Source: G965226155 sp965226155 (GTDB lineage Bacteria; Pseudomonadota; Gammaproteobacteria; Eutrophobiales; Eutrophobiaceae). From it: 64,000 bases of DNA. The stretch lies in contig OZ245331.1 of NCBI GenBank assembly GCA_965226155.1, positions 1,364,001 through 1,428,000 of the forward strand, read 5' to 3'. Shown here piece by piece: positions 28,327 to 37,836 of this stretch. Below the pieces are notes generated by a model, which saw only the letters and a list, made by a program, of their open reading frames with translations, ran no database searches and was not told the DNA's origin. Each line of letters begins with the position of its first letter. The first letter of the stretch is position 1. The translations under genes were made by a program, and so were the position numbers.

Positions 28327-30939
28327 TTAATTCACCGCTGTGTGTGGCACACTACTTAAATCGTCTTTTGTAAGAAACACTAAGGAATCATTTTTTACAT
28401 CAACAACTAGGACCACACCCGGGGACAGCTGTCCTCCAAGAATTTCTTTTGCGAGTGGCGTTTCCAGATGCGTTTGAATTGCTCTTTTGATCGGGCGCGC
28501 ACCATAGACCGGGTCAAATCCGGCGCGTCCCAGAAAATCTTTGGCCGCCTTTGTTACTTCGAGCTGAATATCCTGTTCCTGTAATCGATGTACGACCCGC
28601 ATAACCTGGATGTGAGCAATAGTTCGGATCTGTTCCTTGCGCAATGTATGAAATACCACCAGGTCATCAATTCGATTGATGAATTCCGGCCTGAAATGTA
28701 AGGATACGACATCAAGAACCAGTTTCTTCATTTCTTCATAATCTGCATCATCATTCATGAATTGAATACGATCTGATCCCAGATTCGATGTCATAACGAT
28801 AATGGCGTTACGGAAATCGATAGTCCGACCCTGTCCATCGGTGAGGCGGCCATCATCCATTACTTGTAACAGAATATTAAAAACGTCCGGATGTGCCTTC
28901 TCGACTTCGTCTAGCAGGATAACGCTGTAAGGTCGGCGCCGAACCGTCTCAGTGAGATGACCGCCTTCTTCGTAACCAACATAGCCTGGTGGTGCGCCTA
29001 TCAGTCTTGCAACGGCGTGTTTCTCCATATATTCGGACATGTCTATCCTGATAATGGCGTCTTCAGTATCAAACAAAAATTCTGCCAAAGCTTTGCAAAG
29101 CTCAGTTTTACCCACCCCAGTTGGTCCGAGGAACATAAAGGATCCGTTAGGCCGGTTGGGGTCTGACAATCCAGCACGGGATCTTCGAATTGCGTCAGCC
29201 ACTGCAGAGACGGCTTCATCCTGGCCTACCACGCGCTCATGTAATGCCTTTTCCATTCTCAACAGTTTATCCCTTTCACCTTCGAGCATTTTCGAAACAG
29301 GGATCCCGGTCCATTTGGAAATGACTTCTGCAATTTCGTTGTCCGTAACCTTATTGCGTAATAATTTCATGTCACTCATATTTGCTAGGGAAGATGATTC
29401 GAGTCTACGTTCAAGTTGAGGAATGATGCCGTATTGCAGTTCAGACATCCTCGTCAAATTACTTGCCCTGCGAGCTGATTCTAGTGCGAGATTGGCTTGC
29501 TCGAGGTTTTCTTTAATGGAATGGCTTCCATGCAAGACTGCTTTTTCTGATATCCAGATTTCTTCTAAGTCGCTGTATTCTTTTTCGGTATCTTTGATAT
29601 CACTTTTAAGTATTTTTAGGCGTTTAGTTGATGCATCATCTGATTCTTTCTTCAATGCTTCGCGTTCGATCTTCATCTGGATCAGACGTCTTTCAAGCCG
29701 ATCCATTACCTCAGGCTTAGAATCGATCTCAATACTGATGCGGCTGGCTGCTTCGTCTATGAGGTCGATTGCTTTGTCGGGAAGCTGTCTGTCGGATATG
29801 TATCTGTAAGAAAGCGTGGCCGCTGCGACAATGGCCGGATCGGTAATCTGCACATTGTGATGGACTTCATATCGCCCTTTCAGTCCGCGTAATATGGCAA
29901 TTGTATCTTCAACACTGGGCTCATTGACCATAATTCTCTGGAACCTGCGTTCTAGTGCTGCGTCCTTTTCGATATTTTCACGATACTCGTTCAGAGTTGT
30001 AGCACCAATGCAGTGTAATTCTCCACGGGAGAGTGCCGGCTTTAACATATTTCCGGCATCCATGGATCCTTCCGCCTTTCCGGCTCCTACCATAGTATGT
30101 AATTCATCAATGAAAATTATGATCTGACCCTCTTGTTTACTTAACTCTTTGAGAACTGACTTTAAACGTTCTTCGAATTCACCTCGGAATTTTGTACCAG
30201 CTATCAATAGCCCTATATCCATCACAAGCAGTCGTTTGCCTTTGAGAGTTTCCGGAACTTCACCGTTGATGATTCGTTGTGCTAACCCCTCAACGATTGC
30301 TGTTTTTCCCACGCCGGGCTCACCAATTAATACTGGGTTATTTTTAGTCCTGCGTTGAAGTATTTGGATGGTTCTACGGATTTCGTCATCACGGCCAATC
30401 ACCGGATCAAGTTTTCCTTGCTCTGCACGCTCGGTCAAATCAATTGTAAATTTGTCTAGTGCCTGCCTATTATCTTCGCTAGCTGGGTCATTGACGTTTT
30501 CACCGCCACGAAGATGATTGATAGCAGATTCCAATTTGTTTTTATCTGCTCCTGCGACCTTTAACAAACGTCCTAGCTGTCCAGTGTCTTGTAATGCTGC
30601 CAGGAAAAACAGTTCGCAGGATATGAACTTATCATTCCGTTTTTGCGCGAGCTTATCAGTAATATTCAAGACGCGTTCTAGATCCTTAGAAACATGGATT
30701 TCACCTTCTGCACCATGGATTTGAGGGAAGCTGTCAAGTACGCGGGTCAATTCTTTATGTACATGTGCTCCATCCACACCTATTGATGCCAACAGATTAC
30801 GGGTGGTACTGTTGTCCTGGTCCAGCATGGCCAAGATGACATGAACAGGTTCAATGAACTGATGATCATGACCCAAGGCAAGGCTTTGGGCATCGGCTAG
30901 GGCCATTTGAAGCTTATTGGTCAATTTGTCATGGCGCAT
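28327..30939 (-). CDS. clpB: Protein disaggregase ClpB
   Basis: Hsp100 AAA+ unfoldase that rescues aggregated proteins with DnaK. The N-terminal Clp-N repeats (residues 1-150) are followed by the first AAA domain with GEPGVGKTAIVEGLA and IIFIDELHTMVGAG, a coiled-coil middle domain at about 405-530 that separates ClpB from ClpA and ClpC, and a second AAA domain with GPTGVGKTELCKALA and ILLDEVEKAHPDV. 870 residues, full length. A sigma-32-like promoter lies at 30975-31002. Downstream of pgeF it keeps the rluD-pgeF-clpB order of E. coli, with gdh interposed. Confidence 0.97.
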   Translation of the reverse strand: MRHDKLTNKLQMALADAQSLALGHDHQFIEPVHVILAMLDQDNSTTRNLLASIGVDGAHVHKELTRVLDSFPQIHGAEGEIHVSKDLERVLNITDKLAQKRNDKFISCELFFLAALQDTGQLGRLLKVAGADKNKLESAINHLRGGENVNDPASEDNRQALDKFTIDLTERAEQGKLDPVIGRDDEIRRTIQILQRRTKNNPVLIGEPGVGKTAIVEGLAQRIINGEVPETLKGKRLLVMDIGLLIAGTKFRGEFEERLKSVLKELSKQEGQIIIFIDELHTMVGAGKAEGSMDAGNMLKPALSRGELHCIGATTLNEYRENIEKDAALERRFQRIMVNEPSVEDTIAILRGLKGRYEVHHNVQITDPAIVAAATLSYRYISDRQLPDKAIDLIDEAASRISIEIDSKPEVMDRLERRLIQMKIEREALKKESDDASTKRLKILKSDIKDTEKEYSDLEEIWISEKAVLHGSHSIKENLEQANLALESARRASNLTRMSELQYGIIPQLERRLESSSLANMSDMKLLRNKVTDNEIAEVISKWTGIPVSKMLEGERDKLLRMEKALHERVVGQDEAVSAVADAIRRSRAGLSDPNRPNGSFMFLGPTGVGKTELCKALAEFLFDTEDAIIRIDMSEYMEKHAVARLIGAPPGYVGYEEGGHLTETVRRRPYSVILLDEVEKAHPDVFNILLQVMDDGRLTDGQGRTIDFRNAIIVMTSNLGSDRIQFMNDDADYEEMKKLVLDVVSLHFRPEFINRIDDLVVFHTLRKEQIRTIAHIQVMRVVHRLQEQDIQLEVTKAAKDFLGRAGFDPVYGARPIKRAIQTHLETPLAKEILGGQLSPGVVLVVDVKNDSLVFLTKDDLSSVPHTAVN

Positions 30940-30974
30940 TATTCACTCCCACTAATCTTAGATGCATGATTTAA

Positions 30975-31002
30975 ACATAGGATTGAATTTGGATATTTCA
31001 AG
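30975..31002 (-). promoter_or_regulatory. Sigma-32-like heat-shock promoter of clpB
   Basis: On the minus strand CTTGAA (31002-30997) is followed after 14 bases by TCCTATGT (30982-30975). The sigma-32 consensus is CTTGAA, 13-15 bases, CCCCATNT, so the -35 is perfect and the -10 matches six of eight. It places the transcript start about 30 bases before the clpB ATG, and a GGGAG ribosome binding site lies just upstream of that ATG. clpB is a classical heat-shock gene. Confidence 0.6.
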
Positions 31003-31112
31003 TGAATTTACATAAGAATTATGCTTATTTTGGCATGATGAGAGGAGGAATCGGGAATCGTTTCCTGTCGTAAATCAATAGTGGTTAATATGGATATAGT
31101 GATAGATCGGTT

Positions 31113-32539
31113 TCAATATATTCCAATGTCGAAATAGGAACGAGCAATTTTACTGATCGCAACTACGTACGCCGCTGTCCGAAAGTCTTTTACTTTTTCA
31201 TTACTTTGCAGGATCTCACTCATTTCCTGATAGGCATGTCGCATAGTGTCATCTAAGCCGGAGCGTACTAAATCCAGTTCGTCTGCACCTCTAACTACTT
31301 CTTTCTTAATCCAATCGGGCGCTTCTTTTTGAGTCATGGATTCCATTGCCGTAATTATGTGTTGTCCGCGCAATTCATCGAATCGTCGTTCCATACGTCC
31401 AAACCGGATGTGTGATAGGTTTCTTATCCATTCAAAATATGAAACGGTTACACCGCCGGCATTAACGTAGGCGTCTGGCAGGATGGTAATACCTCGTTCC
31501 CTGAGAATTTCATCTCCCTCAAATGTCACTGGCCCATTAGCCGCTTCAACGATAAGTTTTGTTTTAATTTGGCCAGCGTTATCCTTTGTAATTTGTGCCT
31601 CCATCGCTGCCGGAATCAGTATGTCACATTCTAGCTCCAGCATGGACTTGCCGTTTTCCGTGAAGGCTACATCTGGATAATCTTTGATTGTTTTGTTGGC
31701 ATTGATATATTCCCTTACACGTTGTACTGATAGACCTATCTTGATCAACTAGGGCGCCATCCTTTTCAATAATCGCTATAATTTTTGAATCATCTTCTTC
31801 ATCTAATAGCTTTCCCGCGTAGTATCCAACATTTCCTAGGCCCTGAATGACAATTCGTTTGCCGGCTAGCTCACCAGTCATTCCTGTTGCTTTGCTATCA
31901 GCTGCATGTCGGAAAAATTTTCGCATGGCATAGACAGTCCCACGACCTGTGGCCTCAACCCTGCCTCGTATTCCACCATGATGGACAGGTTTTCCGGTAA
32001 CGCTGGCCGCATAGTTAATATTTTCAGGATGTAAATGCCTGTAGGTATCTGCTATCCAAGCCATTTCACGTTCACCTGTTCCCATGTCTGGAGCAGGAAC
32101 ATTTGTTGAGGGACTGATGAAATCCTTGCGGATCAGTTCACGTGCGAATCGCCGTGTTATTAACTGGATTTCGTCACGACTATATTTAGATGGATCGATA
32201 AGTAGACCACCCTTAGATCCGCTAAATGGCACATCTACGATTGCACATTATATAAGTCATAAGTGCGGCAAGTGCTTTTACTTCATCTTGGTTGACGATA
32301 GCGGCATACCGGATGCCACCTTTTGAAGGAAGCCTGTGAGTGCTGTGTGTTGCGCGCCAGCCAGTGAAGACTTGTATCTTGCCTTGAATGTTGACAGGAA
32401 AATTTACTTCAATTATTGCATCACATGCCTTGATAGCACTAGCTACACCCGGGTCCATATCCATTACAGCAAATGCCCGATCTGCCATGAAGTCAACGCT
32501 TTCACTGAAAGATAGCGACGTTTTCTTATTAGCAGCCAT
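31113..32539 (-). pseudogene. NAD(P)-dependent glutamate dehydrogenase, two frameshifts
   Basis: Glu/Leu/Phe/Val dehydrogenase family, interconverting glutamate and 2-oxoglutarate. The N-terminal part runs from the ATG at 32539 (MAANKKTSLSFSESVDFM) to HRLPSKGGIRYAA and ALAALMTY. A one-base insertion near 32246-32254 shifts the frame to VPFSGSKGGL, which continues through PAPDMGTGEREMAW and the dinucleotide fold VIQGLGNVG. Another extra base at about 31736-31741 leads into the last frame with AAMEAQI, VEAANGP and PDAYVNAGGV. Repaired, the protein would be about 475 residues. The catalytic regions are otherwise well conserved, so inactivation is recent or the indels are artefacts. Confidence 0.88.
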
Positions 32540-32593
32540 AAGCCATCTCCTGATTATTTAAGGTTATTTATTTTTAATTATTACCAGCTTAGC

Positions 32594-33343
32594 CTAACTA
32601 TTGATATTATTCATCCAGATCAGGCTTGCCGTGCGTCCCGTTCGGTTCTCACGGCGATATGAGAAATATTTATCTGAATGCTCATATGTGCACTCATTGG
32701 CACATGAGATATTAAAGATACCGATAGCCTCCAGAACTCGCTTAACTAGTGCACCTAGATTTGCCTGCCAACGACCTGTTGGATTCATAACGAAAGCCTC
32801 AGTCAGACCGTCTCTATATTGAAGACAGGCGTCTCGTACATCATTACCTACTTCGTAGTGTAGTGAGCAGATATGTGGTCCTATCCACGTCGTTAAGTTT
32901 TCATTGGAACCGAACATAGTCACCGCGTTTTCAATTATTCCCGCTGTGAAACCACGCCAGCCCACATGTACAGCTGCAATTTTGGTGCCTGCCTCGTTAC
33001 AAATTAACAAAGGAATGCAGTCTGCTGTTAGGACGGCACAAATCACTCCCTGTCGTTCTGTATATGTACCGTCTGCCTCGGTAACTACACTAGCATGAGA
33101 ATCTGTTATCTTACTGCTATGCGTTTGATGCAGCCAGATAGGTTCAGCTGGTAATTTGAGGTGTTCGCGAAGTCTCCGGCGATTTTGTTGTACCTCTTCG
33201 ATATTATCGTCAACATGAGCTGCCAGATTTAGTGAGTCGTAGGGTTTGTTGCTAACACCATGATTGCGGGTACTAATACCGGCATGTATCCATGGGGCTC
33301 CCTCCCAGTTCGCTGCCTGCTAAGCATTAGTAAGTTCAGTCAT
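32594..33343 (-). pseudogene. pgeF: Purine nucleoside phosphorylase / YfiH family with amber codon 8
   Basis: YfiH-family protein (multicopper-oxidase-like or purine nucleoside phosphorylase). A natural start ATG at 33343 overlaps the rluD stop, but codon 8 is TAG (33322-33320). The frame then stays open for 241 codons: NWEGAPWIHAGIST, WLHQTHS, TADCIPLLIC and AVHVGWRG supply the zinc His and Cys residues. Between the TAG and the GTG at 33046 no ATG, GTG or TTG exists in frame, and that GTG would remove about 100 essential residues. The gene is therefore dead, read through, or started at a rare codon such as ATA or ATT. Total length about 249, normal for the family. Confidence 0.87.
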
Positions 33344-34283
33344 TTTCTGCAAGCGATTTAAGCAGACCTTTAATATCATCTGGCAAGATAGATTCAAAAA
33401 TCATCGGCGACTGCTTTATCGGATGCATAAATTCTAGTTTACTGGCATGTAATGCTTGTCGTGGAAATGACTGTAACGAAGTACGTAGGGACTCTGTTGA
33501 ATTCTTTGGTAAACGTTGTCGTCCACCATAGACAGGATCGCCAACTATAGGATGTTTTTTATATGCCATATGGACTCTGATCTGGTGGGTACGACCGGAT
33601 TCGAGTTGTACCCTGACATGGGTATGTGCCTGGAACTTCTGAATTATTTGGAAGTGAGTTGTAGCCGACTTGCCGGTTTCCACAACGGCCATGCGTTTAC
33701 GTTTAAGTGGATGGCGTCCTATTGGTGCTGTTACCGTGCCGCCAGTCGTGGGAACCCCTGAAATAATTGCTTGGTATTCACGTTTGATTTCCCGTTTCTG
33801 AAGTTGACGGACAAGCTGAGTATGTGATGTCGGTGTCCTAGCGATAACCATCAATCCTGATGTGTCTTTGTCTAGACGCTGAACGATCCCAGCCCGGGGC
33901 ACCATTTCTAGATTGGGGACATGATAAAGCAGTGCATTTAATAAGGTATGTTTCTGGTTTCCTGCTCCTGGATGGACGACAAGTCCGTCCGGTTTATCCA
34001 CTACGACAATGTCATCGTCATTATAGATGATATTTAAGGGAAGGGATTCCGGTATTGGTGCAGATTCAGGCGATGCTGACTCCGCAATAATCTTGATGTT
34101 TTCTCCGCCATCGAGGATGTCGCGCTGCCTGGGTGTTTTGTTATTAACTAAGATAAATCCCAATCTTATCCAGGCCTGTAGTCTTGATCGGGAATGCTGG
34201 GGACATAATATCGCCAGAACCTGATCTAGTCGTTTACCTTTCAGGTCTTGGGTAACAATAAAATTAAGCTCTTCGTAGGCCAT
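33336..34283 (-). CDS. rluD: 23S rRNA pseudouridine synthase RluD
   Basis: Isomerises uridines at 1911, 1915 and 1917 of helix 69 in 23S rRNA. An S4 RNA-binding domain at residues 15-75 (KGKRLDQVLAIL, SRLQAWIRLGFILVN) precedes the RluA-type catalytic domain. The active-site loop GIVQRLDKDTSGLMV carries the catalytic Asp, and the later LESGRTHQIRVHMAY is the second signature. 315 residues. Divergent from bamD, as in E. coli, and overlapping pgeF downstream. Confidence 0.96.
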   Translation of the reverse strand: MAYEELNFIVTQDLKGKRLDQVLAILCPQHSRSRLQAWIRLGFILVNNKTPRQRDILDGGENIKIIAESASPESAPIPESLPLNIIYNDDDIVVVDKPDGLVVHPGAGNQKHTLLNALLYHVPNLEMVPRAGIVQRLDKDTSGLMVIARTPTSHTQLVRQLQKREIKREYQAIISGVPTTGGTVTAPIGRHPLKRKRMAVVETGKSATTHFQIIQKFQAHTHVRVQLESGRTHQIRVHMAYKKHPIVGDPVYGGRQRLPKNSTESLRTSLQSFPRQALHASKLEFMHPIKQSPMIFESILPDDIKGLLKSLAEND

Positions 34284-34326
34284 CGCATTTTTTCAAATTG
34301 TATCAACAGATGATTTAATTAAGTCG

Positions 34327-34355
34327 TTTTGCGCTATCTTGTTGATTGCTATAAT
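34327..34355 (+). promoter_or_regulatory. Extended -10 promoter of bamD
   Basis: A perfect TATAAT at 34350-34355 is preceded by TG one base earlier (34347-34348), forming an extended -10 TGCTATAAT. The -35 region (TTTTGC at 17 bases, or TTGCGC at 15 bases) is weak, as usual for extended -10 promoters. Predicted transcription starts at about 34361-34363, only a few bases before the chosen bamD ATG at 34365. Confidence 0.5.
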
Positions 34356-34364
34356 CTGCATACC

Positions 34365-35138
34365 ATGAATAGGATACTACTAATTACACTGTTGGTCGTA
34401 ACATCTGGATGTTCAATTTTTAGTAAGGATAACGAAGATACCACTAGGAACTGGACGGTTGAGCGTCTCTATGGCGAAGCGAAAGATGCTCTGGAAGCCA
34501 AGTCTTATAATAGGGCTGTAGAACTCTATGAATATCTGGAAACACGGTTCCCTTTTGGTGTTTATGGACAACAATCATTATTGGATTTAGCGTATGCGTA
34601 TTTTAAGATTGGGGACCATGATTCATCGATCACTTCCTGTGGCAGATTTATCAGGTTGTACCCTCAAAATCCACATGTCGATTATGCCTATTACTTGCGA
34701 GGCCTGGTAAATTACAACCGCAGGACCAGCATTACTGATCGCATCATACGTACCGATTCATCTCAGCGGGATACGTCTGCTGCTTATCAGGCATTTCAAT
34801 ATTTTTCAGAATTATTAGAAAAATTCCCTGACAGCCAATATGCAGAGGATGCAACCCAGAGGATGGTATATTTGAGAAACTTACTTGCACAAAATGAAGT
34901 TCATATTGCTCAGTATTACTTGCGTAGAAACGCTTATATTGCCGCTGTAAACCGGGCTAGGTACGTGGTAAACATATTTCCAAGAACACCATCAGTACCC
35001 GATGCACTTATCATTATGTCCAGGGTATATAAAATATTGGAAATGGATGATTTATCAAGTGATGCGCTGAGGGTACTGGAAATGAATTATCCCGATCATC
35101 CAGGGATCGACGAAGTCCGGAGGGTAGTAATCAAATAA
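34365..35138 (+). CDS. bamD: Outer membrane assembly lipoprotein BamD
   Basis: Essential TPR lipoprotein of the BAM complex that inserts outer-membrane proteins. The start at 34365 gives a lipoprotein signal peptide with the lipobox VVTSGC, so the mature protein begins at Cys 16-17; a longer in-frame version from 34329 would bury the signal. Five TPR-like helical pairs follow, with RFPFGVYGQQSLLDLAYAYFK and HPHVDYAYYLRGL-like blocks typical of BamD (here NPHVDYAYYLRGL). About 257 residues. Divergent from rluD. No Shine-Dalgarno sequence is visible before the ATG. Confidence 0.95.
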   Translation: MNRILLITLLVVTSGCSIFSKDNEDTTRNWTVERLYGEAKDALEAKSYNRAVELYEYLETRFPFGVYGQQSLLDLAYAYFKIGDHDSSITSCGRFIRLYPQNPHVDYAYYLRGLVNYNRRTSITDRIIRTDSSQRDTSAAYQAFQYFSELLEKFPDSQYAEDATQRMVYLRNLLAQNEVHIAQYYLRRNAYIAAVNRARYVVNIFPRTPSVPDALIIMSRVYKILEMDDLSSDALRVLEMNYPDHPGIDEVRRVVIK

Positions 35139-35152
35139 TGAGTGAAAATTTG

Positions 35153-36772
35153 CTAACCCTCTCTGTAGCCTGAAGTGATTGGATAACGCCGTTCCCTGCC
35201 AAAAGCCCGTTTACTGATCTTTACGCCGGGTGCAGCTTGGCGCCGTTTGTACTCATTTAAATCAACCATCTTAATTACTCGATACACATCTTTTTCATTA
35301 AAACCCCCTTGGATAATTTGTTGGGGGCTCTGATCACGCTCAATATAACGTTCCAATATCGGGTCTAAAACATGATATGATGGTAATGAGTCCTCATCTT
35401 TCTGGTTGTCTCTCAATTCTGCAGTAGGTGGTCGACTAATGATTCTTTCAGGGATAACTAGCTCTTGTTTATTTCTCCATTTGGCAAGCTGGTACACAAG
35501 TAATTTTGGTATATCTTTTAATGGAGCATAACCGCCTACCATATCGCCATACAAAGTTGAGTATCCAACGGCCATTTCACTTTTGTTACCTGTAGCTAAT
35601 ACAAGTTTATGTGATTTATTGGAGATGGCCATGAGTATGATTCCCCTGCATCTTGCCTGTATATTTTCCTCGGTAGTATCTTCAGGTAAATTATTAAATA
35701 CTGGTTTGAGAAGCTCCACAAATGAAGAGAATATGTTATCGATAGAGATAACACGATGAGAAATATTGAGGTTATTACTTAATTGTACAGAATCATCCAT
35801 ACTCATTTCTGAAGTGAATCTCGATGGCATCAAAATAACCTCGACGTTTTCATCTCCAAGTGCATCACACGCTATACAGACTACCAGAGCTGAATCAATT
35901 CCACCTGATAATCCTATTACTACACTATTAAATCCGTTTTTATTTACATAATCTCTAACTGCTAATACTAGTGCATTATAAATAATCTCTTCATGCGATA
36001 ATTTTTTCACTGTTTGCTTGGGTATAGAAATTTCTAATAAATTTTCAGCTTTGTAAATTTCGGCAACGAAGAGGTTTTCCTCAAAATAAGGTGCTTGGAA
36101 AATTACTTTTCCTTTTTCATCCACGATCATAGACGCTCCATCAAATACCAGCTCGTCTTGACCGCCGATTTGGTTTACGTAGATAATTGGGATGCCATTT
36201 TCTTTAATTCGATCTTGAAGTATTAATATTCTTTCATTAATTTTATTTTCATGAAATGGCGAAGCATTAATATTGATGATTAATTCTGCGCCAGCTTCTT
36301 TCGCAAGTTCTGATGGTTCTGATGACCAAATATCTTCGCAAATGGTTAATGCGGTTTTAATTCCATTTAAATCAACTAAACAAGGTGATGAACCGGGGCT
36401 GAAATATCTTTTTTCATCAAATACACCGTAATTGGGTAAAATCATCTTGTCATATGAGCTTACCCGTTTTCCATCACTCATAACTACACAACTATTATAA
36501 ATTGTATTTCCTTCTAGTCTGGGGTAGCCAAAAATAAGATTTATATCATTCGTTTTTTTTGAAATAGTATTCAGTGTATCATTGATTTTTTTATGAAATG
36601 CTGGCCGATACAATAGATCTTCAGGGGGATAGCCAGATAATACGAGCTCGGGAAAAATTATTGTATCAAGCTTAAATTTTGAGCGGCCTAGTTCAATATA
36701 GTCGATAATAAGAGATACGTTTTTATCAATGTTACCTACATAAGAGTTAACTTGGGCTAATCCTATTAGCAT
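35153..36772 (-). CDS. nadE: Glutamine-dependent NAD+ synthetase
   Basis: Amidates nicotinate adenine dinucleotide to NAD+. The N-terminal 260 residues form a nitrilase-type glutaminase with the catalytic triad in FPELVLSGYPPEDL (Glu), YDKMILPNYG (Lys) and LTICEDIWSSEP (Cys). The C-terminal synthetase has the PP-loop GLSGGIDSALV near residue 287 and LATGNKSEMAVGYSTLYGDMVGGY. 539 residues, full length, so the enzyme can use glutamine as well as ammonia. The gene contains an intact run of eight T at about 36553-36560. Strictly monocistronic as seen. Confidence 0.96.
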   Translation of the reverse strand: MLIGLAQVNSYVGNIDKNVSLIIDYIELGRSKFKLDTIIFPELVLSGYPPEDLLYRPAFHKKINDTLNTISKKTNDINLIFGYPRLEGNTIYNSCVVMSDGKRVSSYDKMILPNYGVFDEKRYFSPGSSPCLVDLNGIKTALTICEDIWSSEPSELAKEAGAELIININASPFHENKINERILILQDRIKENGIPIIYVNQIGGQDELVFDGASMIVDEKGKVIFQAPYFEENLFVAEIYKAENLLEISIPKQTVKKLSHEEIIYNALVLAVRDYVNKNGFNSVVIGLSGGIDSALVVCIACDALGDENVEVILMPSRFTSEMSMDDSVQLSNNLNISHRVISIDNIFSSFVELLKPVFNNLPEDTTEENIQARCRGIILMAISNKSHKLVLATGNKSEMAVGYSTLYGDMVGGYAPLKDIPKLLVYQLAKWRNKQELVIPERIISRPPTAELRDNQKDEDSLPSYHVLDPILERYIERDQSPQQIIQGGFNEKDVYRVIKMVDLNEYKRRQAAPGVKISKRAFGRERRYPITSGYREG

Positions 36773-36964
36773 TTTATAAATATATTGTTTTCTGAGATTC
36801 GGTTAATTTTAATTATTTATATGTGTCATTAAGTTCTAAATTGAGTAAAAAATTAGATACAGGCAGCGCTGAATCTGGAAAGTGGTCATCAGGTTAGCCA
36901 AAAGATATAGGTTGCAGATCTGACAATTTTATTTTTCAAAAAAATCACATTGGATACAGAAGAG

Positions 36965-37834
36965 TTAAAGAGAGTCTGCGATAGTGCTACCAAGAATAGC
37001 AGGTGAACGAACTGTCTTAACACCTGCTGCTTCCAGAGATGAATATTTATCATCAGCTGTGCCTTTGCCGCCTGAAATAATTGCACCAGCATGTCCCATC
37101 CTTTTTCCTGGTGGTGCAGTTACACCAGCGATATAAGCAACAACCGGTTTTGATACATTGGACTTGATAAATTCAGCCGCTTCTTCTTCAGCTGTTCCGC
37201 CAATCTCTCCAACCATGATGATCCCTTTTGTTTCATTATCCTCTTGGAATAGTTTCAGACAATCAATAAAATTTGTTCCATGTATTGGATCTCCGCCTAT
37301 ACCTATACAGGTACTTTGCCCAAGTTTTGCCAAAGTTGTTTGATGAACTGCTTCATATGTGAGTGTTCCTGAACGAGACACAATGCCAATGCTACCCGGT
37401 GTATGTATATTGCCAGGCATAATTCCGATTTTACATTGTCCTGGTGTGATGATGCCTGGGCAGTTAGGTCCAATAAGGCGTGTATCTGGATAGCAGTCTA
37501 AGCTAGCGCGTACTTTTAACATATCAAGCACTGGTATTCCTTCAGTGATACAGACAATAAGAGTGATACCCGCTTCCGCTGCTTCGATTATTGCCTCTGT
37601 AGCAAAGGGTGCGGGAACCATAATCATGGTTGCGTTAGCACTAATTTCTTTTACCGCATCACAGACAGTATTAAAAACTGGTTTATCTAGGTGAGTTTGC
37701 CCACCTCTGCCAGGTGTAATGCCACCTACAACCTGCGTACCATATTCAATTGCCTGTTCAGCGTGAAATGTCCCTTGCTTTCCAGTAAAGCCCTGAACAA
37801 TCAATTTTGTATTTTTATCTACCAATACTGCCAT
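36965..37834 (-). CDS. sucD: Succinyl-CoA synthetase alpha subunit
   Basis: Alpha subunit of the citric-acid-cycle enzyme that couples succinyl-CoA hydrolysis to ATP or GTP formation. The CoA-binding N-terminal fold reads GFTGKQGTFHAEQAIEYGT, GPNCPGIITP is the middle block, and the phosphorylated His lies in GHAGAIISGGKGT near residue 246. 289 residues, normal length. It lies two bases downstream of sucC in one operon. Confidence 0.97.
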   Translation of the reverse strand: MAVLVDKNTKLIVQGFTGKQGTFHAEQAIEYGTQVVGGITPGRGGQTHLDKPVFNTVCDAVKEISANATMIMVPAPFATEAIIEAAEAGITLIVCITEGIPVLDMLKVRASLDCYPDTRLIGPNCPGIITPGQCKIGIMPGNIHTPGSIGIVSRSGTLTYEAVHQTTLAKLGQSTCIGIGGDPIHGTNFIDCLKLFQEDNETKGIIMVGEIGGTAEEEAAEFIKSNVSKPVVAYIAGVTAPPGKRMGHAGAIISGGKGTADDKYSSLEAAGVKTVRSPAILGSTIADSL

Positions 37835-37836
37835 GA

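Noticed and set aside
36889..37092. Short minus-strand frame overlapping the 3' end of sucD
   Set aside because: Overlaps the conserved sucD C-terminus in another frame and shows no motif.
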